Source: Telopea speciosissima
Lineage: Eukaryota; Streptophyta; Magnoliopsida; Proteales; Proteaceae
Direction: 5' to 3'
NCBI RefSeq assembly: GCF_018873765.1
Contig: NC_057916.1
Coordinates: forward strand, 29,363,501 to 29,427,500
DNA length: 64,000 bases
In this document: positions 46,312-57,400 of the stretch, in pieces
Position numbering within the stretch: the first letter of the stretch is position 1
How the letters are laid out: every line of letters begins with the position of its first letter
Made by a program: the position numbers and the translations under genes
The notes under the pieces: model-generated
What the model saw: the letters and a program-made list of their open reading frames with translations, nothing else
Database searches by the model: none
What the model was told of the DNA's origin: nothing

Positions 46312-47837
46312 GGGAAATTTACACATACCACCCCTGAGGTTTGACGAAAAGATATTTTCACCCCCCAGTTTTGGAAAATTTGGCGTACCCCCCTAAGGTT
46401 TCAAATGGTAACAAATAAGTTCATTCCGTCAGTTCATGACTAACATTGTTAAAAATTAGACTTGAATTGACGGAATTGCCCTTCTAAGAAAACCCAAAAA
46501 AAAAAAAAGGTGAATGGACAAAATTACCCTTACAAAGGAAAAAAAAAAAAAAAACCTGCAACTCATTGGGGAAGATGAGTTGCAGGTTTCAAAACCATAA
46601 GGGTTTTTCTTTTGTTTCTGTAATTATGATTAAGAGAAAAAAAAGGAGTGGGTTTTAAACTGGAAAACCCTAGGCAATTGGGTTTCAAATAAGAGTGGAA
46701 ATGCGTGAGAAACTTGCTATTCCGGAAGCAGAATGGTCACGGGCCATTGGAGTGTTCTGTGGCTTGAACCACATAGAAGAGGCTGTTGTTCTTACTACTT
46801 GGAACAGAATGGAAATATAGGTGATAATCTTTTGGATCTAAATCTGTTCTCCCAAGTAGGATCGATTTCCTGAAAGTGAATCCAGGACATTGCTTCGATT
46901 CCCCTTCGAAGATCCCCGTAGTTGGAAAATCATGCGCCCCAAAACTAAAATCAAAACTAAAACTCTATACCCACTAGATCTGGATTAGACATGGGAAAAA
47001 TAACCAGAAAAACTCATGAATTATTTTGAAAGAACATTTAACTTAAACATAGTTTTTTAATAAAGTACACACACTCGGATAAAGAAGTGAAAATATTTAG
47101 AATGGAGAAAATGTTGACCTTGAACACCGGAGTGGTAGACGTCGAGGCCGAACCAGTAGGCATAGCCATTGATAGGAGTGAGGTTGTAGACATTGAGATA
47201 TACAGGGACAGATCCGGTTTTCCTTTTCTCAGAGAGGACTCTTCTGAACATTTTTCAATTCCTCTGAGAATAATATTCGAGCAGCGAATAAGAAGAGAGA
47301 GAGAGAGAACCCTGTGAGTATAGCTCAGCAAACAAAACTAGAATCATTCCATGGACTCACGCTCGAGCTCTTCTTCTTCTTTGTACTATTCCGACGCCAT
47401 TGCTTTGTATGGGCATCAAAGGAAAGACAGGGAGTGATGGTGAACAAATCAGAGTTTAGGGTTAGGGTTTGAGGGTGGAGCAGAGAGGGATGGTGAAGAT
47501 GGTGATGATTCGGTTTAAGCAAAGAGGTTGAAGAGGAGTGATTGAGTGGCAAACGTTTTAACGAATCAATGGGGTGCTGGATGGTTGCAACTCATCTTCC
47601 CCAATCGATTTTGGGGACGATGAGTTGTAGGTTTTGGTTTTTTTTTTTTTTTTGGTTCTTCTCAGAAGGGCAATTCCGTCAGTTCAAGTCTAATTTTTAA
47701 CAATGTTAATCATGAACTGACGGAATGGGCTTATTTATTACCGTTTGCAAACCTCAAGGGGGTATGCAAAATTTCCAAAACTGGGGGATGAAAATATCCT
47801 TTCATCAAACCTCAGGGGTGGTATGTGTAAATTTTCC
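46312..47837. mobile_element. Pack-MULE 2: long-TIR Mutator-like element with captured DeSI exon
   Basis: The ends GGGAAATTTACACATACCAC and, inverted, GGAAAATTTACACATACCAC open arms of about 250-280 bp (46312-46590 and 47585-47837). A perfect 9-bp target duplication TTAATTTAT flanks it (46303-46311 and 47838-47846), which is the Mutator signature. Within each arm lie smaller palindromes: CCGTCAGTTCA with its complement, and GCAACTCATC with its complement. There is no transposase. The interior carries a host exon on the minus strand. It is 1526 bp in all. Confidence 0.92.
47119..47251 (-). pseudogene. Captured first exon of a DeSI-like PPPDE protease gene
   Basis: It starts at the ATG at 47251 and runs 44 codons plus one base to a donor CAAG|GTCAAC. 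The product has VPVYLNVYNLTPINGYAYWF followed by GLDVYHSGVQ. This is the start of the PPPDE (DeSI-like) fold, and the histidine in YHSGV is the family's catalytic His. The usual VYDLTP has become VYNLTP. The rest of the protease, including the catalytic cysteine, is absent. DeSI proteins are cysteine peptidases of SUMO/ubiquitin-like removal. Flanking DNA inside the element is probably captured intron and 5' UTR. Confidence 0.82.
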
Positions 47838-47999
47838 TTAATTTATTAATGTTTTTTTTTTTCCTGTGGTATTTTTTCCATGATATAGAAACCAAATAAC
47901 GGAAGTGAGATTATCTTGTATCTGGTTCCACTTTGAGCTTGTAATGAACAAGTCTGAGCTTCGTAATTGTATATATATCCTTAGAGTTAAAAAAAAAAA

Positions 48000-48143
48000 C
48001 TGTGTCCGAGAGTGTGGCTTAGGTCAACACTATAATGAGTGTATCTCTCGCCTCCCAAATGAAAAGACACCTATGCCCCCTTATTTTGAGGCGGAGAGAG
48101 ATAGACACGTGGGAGTGCTGGCATAGCCCACACTCCCGCACAG
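48000..48143. mobile_element. Fold-back MITE B, related to A
   Basis: The arms CTGTGTCCGAGAGTGTGG and, inverted, CTGTGCGGGAGTGTGGGC lead into TATCTCTC and CGCCTCC on both sides. Core words match MITE A. The length is 144 bp. Confidence 0.72.
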
Positions 48144-49205
48144 AAAACTACTTCCCATATCTTTAATCTTGCTTGGTGAAACTCTTACATCATCCACCAA
48201 ATTTTTAAAAGAGAAGTGAAAGAAAAATATAAAATGTTTTCTTGTCATTAGAAACTAAAGTTTTCAAACATCCAAATGTTAAAGTTATTTTTCAATAAAA
48301 TGTGACTTTCCTTTATCCCTTTTCTTGACCATTAATACAGTGTAAGAGTAGGATAATGCATCAAGTGGCATTTGGAGAAGCTAAATGCCACACAAGGATA
48401 ATGATGCCCTCTCTAATATCACAGGGAAATCCCATTCAAGATAACTTGTGGGAGTGGGACCTCACTAGCTATATCTTACCACCATAAAGCATCCTTAACT
48501 AGTAAAATTTAAGCCAGACACGCTCAGTCTAAAAATATTGTATATTTTTCAGTCTCTTACTAATATATTTTATTTTTTACCATTAAAAAAAACTAGTAAA
48601 ATTTAAGGCCACAATTTACTATGGGCAAAAGTTTCATGCACACGTGAATAGTCATGCCCCACTCCCCCCTCTCAATAGGGGTTGAAATAATCAAATGCTC
48701 TTTATTTGATGTATCGTAACCCTTCCTTTATCTTATGCGGCCGTACATGAAAACCGTCCCATGTACTATTAATAAAACTTCAAAAGCACAATTTTTTTTT
48801 TTATTTTTTGGTAAACAAATCATAATTCAATCATGCAAAAATCTACTATGGCTATTAAAGAGTAAGCCCTTTGTACATGAGAAAGCTTAGTATCATATTT
48901 CTAAAGGATTATCTGAGATTGTTTTGTTCATCTGCATTTGGAATGCATTCTAGGTTGATAATGCATTTCAAGAAACTGTATCAAACACAGGCTTAGTCTT
49001 CCATCCATGATCTTAAACATCTGGGCACCTCACCCGTTGAAGATCTCAACTTTGAATCATGGTTAAAGAGAATGAACTACACACAGCTATGCTTTGAATT
49101 TTGCAAGTTTTTGGAATCAGACTGCACTTTTTGAAATCAAAGCTGCGTTTATTATGTTTTTTTGAAATCATACCAAATGAAACCTAAACTTTTACAAAAT
49201 CTTAG
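48144..49205. other. Intergenic spacer with LINE tail remnants
   Basis: A T-run at 48790-48802 followed by TATTTTTTGGTAAACAAATC resembles a LINE 3' end on the minus strand. A TGCATTTGGAATGCATTC motif at about 48930-48955 recurs at 60850-60880 in the NAC gene intron. No gene is seen. Confidence 0.4.
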
Positions 49206-49830
49206 AACCGTTTTTTTTTTTTGTTGCTAAAATTCATTGAAAGGTATATTAAAAAGAAGAAGAAGAAAGGACATACAAGACTAACGTCTCTACATTCTCA
49301 GACGAAAAACAAATACATTATCATAAAAAATCTTGCTACTCAACCTTCGACATTGCCATTAACAGAAAACTTAAACCAAAGATAAAAGAGAAATTATATA
49401 GTCATAAATCTATATCTGAGCCTCTCTTGACGGAAAATTATCCTCTCCAATTTCTAAAAGCTCGATAGTGCGGCAGTGCGGCAAAACTAGGTGGAGATGC
49501 CAACATGTGGCAGCTCAGACACATGGCAGTGCTTGGATGTCCGAGCTGTCATGTGTCGACATCTCCACTTAGCACTGTCGCACTGAACTTTAGGAATTGG
49601 ATAGGATAATAATCCTCTCTTGACTATCCCAGAGAATATCTTGAGAAATAAAATTTGGATAAGAAGACCAAGAATTGTTGCTAACATGTCTGCTGCTGAA
49701 TTAACCTCCCTGTAATAATCCGACAGAGATCCTCAAAATGTAAAACCTATATTATATTTCAGTCCGACAGCATCTTGCATTCAAGTGCTTTAGCAAGAAA
49801 CTTTATCTTACAACACCCTTTCAGTCTTCT
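49206..49830 (-). mobile_element. LINE 3' fragment, interrupted by a MULE MITE
   Basis: A T-run at about 49211-49222 is the tail. On the minus strand the RNase H end reads YYREVNSAADMLATIL-like at 49675-49720. The GACTAACGTCTCTACATTCTC block is shared with the fragment at 52720, so both come from one LINE family. Confidence 0.6.
49432..49615. mobile_element. 184-bp MULE MITE inside the LINE fragment
   Basis: The ends GGAAAATTATCCTCTCCAAT and, inverted, GGATTATTATCCTATCCAAT are 20-bp imperfect terminal repeats. The 9-bp duplication TCTCTTGAC (49423-49431 and 49616-49624) is perfect. The interior forms a second stem from GTGGAGATG and its complement. Confidence 0.9.
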
Positions 49831-52229
49831 TCATCGTGTCCCTTGCAATGCGATTACGTGCCAAAAGCTTTAATATCTTTGACTTTCTTAAAAAGTACCA
49901 TTACTATAATACTACAGTCCCCTGGTTTTAAGGCCATTTATTCATAAGAGGCCAGAGTTTTGGGGTAATACGTCAGCTATAAAGTCCTAAAATATGATAA
50001 AGAAGAAGAAAAACAAGGCCCAATTTAGACCTTAAGAGACACACTGAGGTGGTCTAATCTTTAGAGCTTGAGAAGCAAGTTTTATCCCCCTTTTTTTAAC
50101 TTTTTGTTTTTTTGGTAATTAAACTTGAAGATGTGTTTTCCTTAACTTTAGAGGTTGATATGATCTTCCTTTTGTAAAAAGCATGTAGTAAAGAGAAACC
50201 TTTTTTTGAGGGACCCTTAAACAGAATTTGATTCCTTTGATTAAACAATTTTCTTGACTTTGATAGATTCTTTCCAACTGATACACGCATCTTCCAAACG
50301 GTAATTTAGATATTGGTCAAGGGCTGCATCATTTTATCAAGTAAAATAATCTTTTCTAGTATGTGTTACATCCTCATTGGTTCTGCATAAGAGAAGATCG
50401 TCTTTGGAGTCTGCAGAGGATAACCGTTACACCTTTTTCTATTTATTAATTGAAAAAGAGACACCACTCGGTTGTACAGCACACGTTGGGTGTCCTGATA
50501 CAGCGGCATGTAAAATGGCACCCGCACCCCTAGAATCTTGAAAATAATTAGAGGTTTGGCGATCATTTTGTGTGGTCTTGTGTCAAGACGCAAGGGCAGC
50601 GTGTCTGGCTTGACAGAGTGGTGTTTTTTCTCTCTTATTAATTAATTAATGTATTTTTCTTCTTGTTAGTTGTGTATGTTGGTCCACTAGCCTCTATGTA
50701 ATGGTTGGGTGTTCAACAATCTCTTGACCATCTCATCTAGTGAAGGATTAGCTGCTGCTTTTAGTCTATATCTATAACTAGACTTGAGGGAATTTGGAGT
50801 TCTCATTTTTTTTTTTTCCTTAACCACTTTCAATTGCTTAAGCTACCAAAGAAGTTTGGATCCTCTCTCTCTCTCTCTCTCATATAGTAATTTCCCTTTA
50901 GGATTGGGGAAGAGAGTTTAGTCACACATTAGTCGGGTAGTGTACGACAATTTAACTTATGAACTTAGAAGGGTTTTTTCAACCTGAAACTCGGGCTTTT
51001 GAGTTAGACGTCATTATTCTCTATCTGTATGAAAATAGTCTTTAATTGTAACGAGCCGACATTGTTGAGTTGGGATTTGTTATTCCTTATCATGTCAGCC
51101 AGAGAAAAAAGATAAACTGATGGGAGAGACATGACTACAATCTAGGGGACTTACATGATTGAGCCCCCACCTCAAGTTCACATGCTTTGATCCAATCATT
51201 TTCAATGCAAAATGGCTTTCCCATCTCTCCCTCTTTTTTTTTTTTGTTCCTTTTCTTTGATGGGCAACAAAAGACATTGTAAGACATTACTTGTAAGGTG
51301 AGAGTTTACATTACATATCCACTCTTAATAACATCCAAAAAAATACTTCTTTTGGACCACACATTGTCCAAAAACCATAAATATAGACTCCTAACAGTGA
51401 CAAATTTGTTTCCTACTAAAGCCATATAAATCATTTATTAGATACATAAATTAATAAAAACCATTTATCTTTGTTTACAATTCACTTAAGCACCATTGGC
51501 CCACCACATCTTACCTTTCGTGACCGGATCTTAATTTGCAACTGATGAGGTTGAATTGTGTTTCATAAGTCTTAAAACCCATCAATTGTTCTTATGAATT
51601 ATTCAATGTTTCAATATTACACGTAAAAAAAGGAAAATAAAAAGAGTGTGGGTCTCTACTGTTGAACTTATGACGTGGTTTCTCATTCCTTGGACTTAGT
51701 TTCTTTAAGTCTATTCTATTGCACTTCACTCTTTAGATCTCTTTTGAAGCTCTCATGAATTGTCACTTTAATTCATTTGTTTCCGTGAAAGGGCCAAACA
51801 CTTTTCATGTGAATTATACAACTGATTAAATAAATTAAATAAGAATTACAACCGTTATTGCATCCTTATCTTTTGGGTTAAGAATACACTGGTTATCTTA
51901 TAAATCTGCATTTATCGTGAAAAAAACAATAATTTTCGGAAACCCCATCACCTTTGGGCAAAAGGAACCCTTAGATTACTATCCTTTCAAATATTTGTTT
52001 TATTAATTTAGATGACATCACCTTTAGGCAAATGTTATATATCTCTTTCATTACTGAATCTCCCAACCCTTGATGTTGAACTCATCAATCACAAATTGGT
52101 TCATTAGTTATTTGATTCTTCAACATTACGCGTAAAAATCTAACCCCAAAAACAAAGAAAAAAATAGATAAAAATGATTTGCTGTTCTTTTTTCTAGAAA
52201 TCAGATAAAGTATATAGTAAAAAAAAAAA
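49831..52229. other. Gene-poor intergenic region
   Basis: Contains an ATTA-repeat at 50636-50650, a CT microsatellite at about 50861-50881 and T-runs. No terminal repeats or coding motifs were identified. Confidence 0.4.
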
Positions 52230-52711
52230 TGTTATGTGTGTCTTGAACTCTTGTACCCGTTTTGAAGAATGACCCGCTCCAATATTTTTTGTGGCGATCT
52301 GAATGGAACTTTTTTTGAGATCTGTGATGGTAGCAGAGGGCTTGGGCCTCGGAGCCCATCACTAATCTCGATGGGGGGGGTGGGGGTGAAGCCCCCGCGG
52401 TACGGTTCGATCCGACCCGATGGATCTTATCAATCCAATGGAGGAGTATGTATATTCTTTAGTCGCTTTGTTGTAAAGGGAGTGAGATTTGGGGTTTTTC
52501 GATTTAGGGTTTCTGGGAGAGAGAAGCAGCGTTGTTATTGGGTGTTCTTGAGAGATCTCCATTGTAACTTTCTTTGATTTACATAGTGAAACATCTTCAC
52601 CTTCGCCCGTGGACGTAACACACCATACTAGTGTGTGAACCACGTTAAACCTTTGTGTCATCTTCCTTGTTTTCATTTTTGTTCGTGTTTTGTTTAGTGT
52701 TTGTTCTAACA
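52230..52711 (+). mobile_element. Solo LTR, 482 bp
   Basis: It begins TGTTATGTGTGTCTTG and ends TTGTTCTAACA. It is flanked by AAAAA on both sides (52225-52229 and 52712-52716), which fits a 5-bp duplication but lies next to an A-run. It shares TTCGCCCGTGGACGTA and GTGTGAACCACGTT with the LTRs at 34915 and 39812. It is a + strand copy without internal domains. Confidence 0.8.
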
Positions 52712-53010
52712 AAAAAGGGTACAAGATTAACGTCTAGACATATCCAGATGAATACAAAAACAAAGATGAGGAATGCCCCAAAATCCAAAAATTAGAACTG
52801 AAACAGAAATCTAGGCCTACAAAGGGCATCTCCACGCAACTCGTCCCTAGAAGAAAACCCGATTTTAGCAGTATTCTTAGCAAGGTAGTCCACAATAGGA
52901 TTTGCCTCTCTATAGCAATGAGTAATATAATCTTCCATGTAATAAGGAACAATAAGATCTCAAGAACTACCAGTCTTGCCTCATGAACCAAGGAATTGTA
53001 CCAACTTAGG
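52712..53010 (-). mobile_element. LINE fragment (RNase H end)
   Basis: The minus strand has NPIVDYLAKNTAKIG-like text at about 52850-52900 in one frame, the end of the LINE RNase H-like domain, followed by RDELRGDALCRP. It belongs to the family of 49206-49830. Confidence 0.6.
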
Positions 53011-54290
53011 TAGATACCAATGATTAATTTCTTGTTGAGTTGTTATTCCATTTGCTTAATATTTCATTACAATCAAGGATAGCTAGCTGATGTATAGTTT
53101 ATGATCCAAAAATGTATCTCTCTTCTCTATCCAAATATATATATTTCTGTTTTCTTATCTATCCATTACTTATCCATCTAGTACTGTTCTATATGTTCTC
53201 TATTATTGAATTGAAAGACACATGACAGATACTAATCCAAAAAATGCCAAATTCCAACATTATAGTGATGCTGAATGAAGAGAAAAAAAAATGAAAATAA
53301 CAGGTTAATAGTGAAGGGGGGATGTTTGGTGAATTAGTTGGCTAACAGATCTCTATAATGAAGGGAATGTTAGGTGAAGGAAGAGACTTTCTTGTAAGTA
53401 CTAACTGAACTTCTTAACAAATCCATGTTAATGCTTAAACACTCGCGATTCTCGCGAAGCCACGTAAGTTCCAACCTGTATGAGTTGCTGTCTTGATGAA
53501 ATGTAGGGTCTTAAACCACCTCATATGTTTATCTTTTTTTTTGGTTTGCTTGGACCCTTGATGAGCTTTTAGCTTGGTTCACATACATATCTACTTGTCA
53601 CCAATGATGTTTATATGATCTTTGTTTATATATATAATCTAGAAAACTCTCTATGTTTCAATCTGTTAATAACAACAATAATTATTGGTGATTCTTTAAG
53701 CTTCCTAACCAACTAAAGATATCATCCTATGTGGACAATGCTTGTGGAGATCAATTTCCCACTTTTTCAAGCTATCAACTAAATCATCAAATTTAATCAC
53801 ACATTACCACAAAGATAATCTTTTCTAAAATTTGAGACAGACATGTTTAACACTGACATTAAATTTTATTTTTATATATTTTTTTTTGTTCTATTAGTAT
53901 GTTTAGACATCAAAAACATCTTATTCAATCATTGGCCTTTTAGATTAAGATACATTTGTCTGCCAATTTAGCTCCATGTGATCAATTTCATGATTTTTTT
54001 CAAAAAAAAAAATTTGTCTGTGGCTGCAGGGATTGTTTAATAGGAAGTAGAAATGCTAAAGCAATGGCAAGTAATTGCCAGTAGGAGGATCCACCCTTGA
54101 TTAAATGAAAGTAGGATTCTATACTGTCTAGTAGGAACCCAATTAAGTCACCTTATGCACACTTATGCACTGTTTGGAGAGGCTTTAATGTTTCTTCATT
54201 GATTCCTTGTTTTTTAGGTGTCTTTTTAGTCTTGGCTTGTCTCTCAAGATAAGATATTGCTTGCATATCTGAATTTTGGGGTGCTGTTTT
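53011..54290. other. Intergenic spacer
   Basis: AT-rich. No gene, terminal repeat or conserved motif was recognised. Confidence 0.4.
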
Positions 54291-54400
54291 CTGTGCTGCA
54301 GCGTAGCCTGCGCCTAGGCACATGGGGGTGGGCACAATGACCACCCTGCCCTCTGCACAGGCTGGCTATGTGCCTGGGCGCAGGCTACGTTGCGGCACAG
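54291..54400. mobile_element. Fold-back MITE C
   Basis: The arms CTGTGCTGCAGCGTAGCCTG and, inverted, CTGTGCCGCAACGTAGCCTG continue through CGCC(T/C)AGGCACAT. The stem is about 34 bp with three mismatches, and the total is 110 bp. The GC content is far above its surroundings. Confidence 0.8.
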
Positions 54401-57400
54401 AGAATATTCTCCCTTGAATTTCATTTTTTTCTTTTATTCGATTTTTTCAATTACCCATAAAAATGATGTGATAATTGAAATCTAAAGAATGTAGGGACAA
54501 GCAAGGGTTCATTAAGTCCTTTATTCCATGTGGAGACAGTGGGTGAAGAACATTGCAGTAAAGTAATTACTAGCAATTTCCTGTCTATCAAACACAAAAG
54601 ATCTATGGCTTAATTAACCATTTGGAAGAAAATATTTCTTTCTGATAACTTGATTGTAAAAGCCATAAACAGATAGACTCCATTTTATGGATTGACTGCG
54701 GATGATAAAGTTCATCTAATGACAGTGTGTACTTTTTCCAGGTGGTGTGGGTCCATTTGAAATTTTCCATCAGTTGATCAAAACCCTGTTTGGGGAGATG
54801 GAAAATGATCAACTGATTAATGAGCTTTGGTAATATCTCTAGTGTAACTCTTGTTAGGGTTGTAATTAATCAAGGGAGGTCATATCAAGCCCTGTCTCTA
54901 TATATAGATTAAGAATAATAGTAATAATTAATGAGAAAATATTAGAATGCAAGACATATGTAGTTTAATCAAGTTTAGAGATAGAAAAATGCGGCTTTGG
55001 TACATGGACCAGGATATATATAATAATCCCGGCCCTACTGCTAATGACATCATAAGTGTAATTAGTTTGCAGCAACTTGCATGGCTTATTATTCAAATAT
55101 AAAAGTTAATTAGTTAGATGATTAAGATTCTTGGGTACCATCATTGTCAATAATTTAATCCCGTGATTTGGGAGAGCAGGGATCAACATGCTGTTAGCGT
55201 ATATTCGCATCTCCCTAATCAATGAGCGCACGGGAGGAAGTGGTCATAATTCTTATATAAGAAACCCATATGATTAAGGAGGAAAGAGTGTGTCAGAGAG
55301 TGTAAGAAAACGTGTACTACTGACGGAATGCCATTCATTTTCCCTTAATTTTAAGGGTTGTCGGCTAACCAATATTATCTCAATATTTCTTTTCATTCTC
55401 TTCTTTATTCCCCTTCTTGTGGTTTTAAAGTCAGTAATTAAGATTCCAACCACCAGGCTGCATTCTTCATCACTCTTTTTTGGCAAAGACTTCTTTATCC
55501 TTTCCTAGAAGTAATCAGATTTATTAAAAGAATTAATAAAAAAAATACAAGGAGAGACCTCTACAACAAAACTCAAAATTAGGAATATCCATTGCCACCT
55601 CTAATAAGAAACTAATCTGTCTAGTAAATGAGAATGTAAATAAATAATTCTTATTATTAAGAAAATTATCTTCATTAAAGTTTAAAATAAAAGATTATTC
55701 ACAAGAGGAAACATTGACATTAACATTGCTACAAATCTCTTATTTTTATTGGGTGATCTCATTCTACCCTTTTTTTCTTGTTACCAATTTAACCTAAATA
55801 TAATAAAAGTTTTAGCTTCTTTTCAGTTCAAAGTGTCTGTGTTTTGCAAGACAGGATAGCTTCTTTGTTGTTTTTTTCCCCCAAAGAGATGATCTCACAA
55901 TATCCACCAAATTACTTGTGTTATACTACCAAGACTTTATCACATGTTAGTGGACCCTAACTGTCATCTTTGAGAGATTTTCTTCTTCCCATGTTAGTGG
56001 GTCCAAATTAACAATTTTTGATAGGTTTTATCCTTTTTTACTTTCTCTCTCTTTCAATGTGTTCTGTGTCATCTGTGTACTTTCTTATATTAGAAAAAAA
56101 GAGAAACCCCATCTCTCTTCTCTTTGTGTGGATGCATGCTCTCTTATTAGAGGGGGAAAAAAAAGGTTTCGTGAAAGACTAAACTTTGTGCAATGCTATA
56201 TTGTTTTCATATTCTCATTTTAAACTTGAGAGAAAAAGAGGTTTAGGGTTTTTTTTTTAATTCTTTCCCCTTGGAGGCCAAGAAGAGGGGGAGGGGGAGG
56301 CTCTAACTTGCCCTTGTGCATGCAACTGTTGACTTGAAAATGATATGGAAATACAAAAGAAAGAAAGGTGAAAAGGAATAATATTATGGAATGCCAAGTG
56401 TACGGTCACGAGTTGAGATCCTCTGCGCATATGCTTGAGGTGGCAACATCTGTCCCTTTTGCTTTTATAAATACCCCTCTTCATCCTTTAAATGGCAGTA
56501 AATGAGAAAGGTATTGGTACTTGACACGTACGTATTGATGATCGTATAAGACATTAAAAGAAAAGCCCGTAACTTATGGGAGTGGATTAGGGAAAAAAAA
56601 AAAAAAAAGTACACTTGAAAGGATGAGAAGGGATTGCGTGAAGACATGACTTCTTCTACAACATCAACTCCTACCTAACAAAACCCTCCCAAGAGAAACC
56701 CTAACCCTAGCTAGAATTCATAAATATTATTATATTTTTTTTATGGTAACTACAAATATTTTTCTATTCAATCATTGATTTTTTTTGCCACTTTGGTCAC
56801 TCAATAATTTACTCACTTAATGCATGGCTCCATAAATTAATTGTCCCACTCCCATATCCACCATATCACCCAAAGGGTTAAATTAAAATTGCTTGAACTC
56901 CAACCATACACTGGCAGTATACAATGTCTAGAACACTAAGAATTCTCATTATCTAAGCCACTTTCATGGCTATCAATCAGTATATAAAATATGGTTGCTT
57001 CAATGATTTAGACCAGGTGAAGCAAATTTTATGAGCTAATGTCAAATCTTCTTAAAGGGTATGGGAACCAAAAGTTTTGAAGCCACCCAACTTGTTAAAA
57101 AAAAAAGGGAGAATGTTTTTGACTTTTTTATCCACATTCAAAATCTTATTAATTAGGTGTTGTTCAATCATATTCAGGTGAAATTTGAGCTCCATTATTA
57201 TCAATTTTTTGTGCCAATCATAAGGATCCTCACATTCAAGTCATTATCTGTATTATATGGTTCCAATTGTTGTAATCCATCTCAATATTGATGCACAATG
57301 TGACAACTTCTCTTGTCTTTATTTTCATTATTGCTCACTATATACCAATAATTTGTTCTCTTATTCATTGATTTAATTCCTCAATAAAAAATTATTATGG

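Noticed and set aside
47325-47552. Minus-strand frame with HHH and SSS runs inside Pack-MULE 2
   Set aside because: No ATG start in good context, low-complexity composition and no recognised family. It may be captured leader sequence instead.
52269-52577. 102-codon open frame on the + strand
   Set aside because: Lies wholly inside the solo LTR bounded by TG...CA and AAAAA duplications.
54153-54344. Short open frame overlapping fold-back MITE C
   Set aside because: Half of it is the MITE arm, with no independent support.
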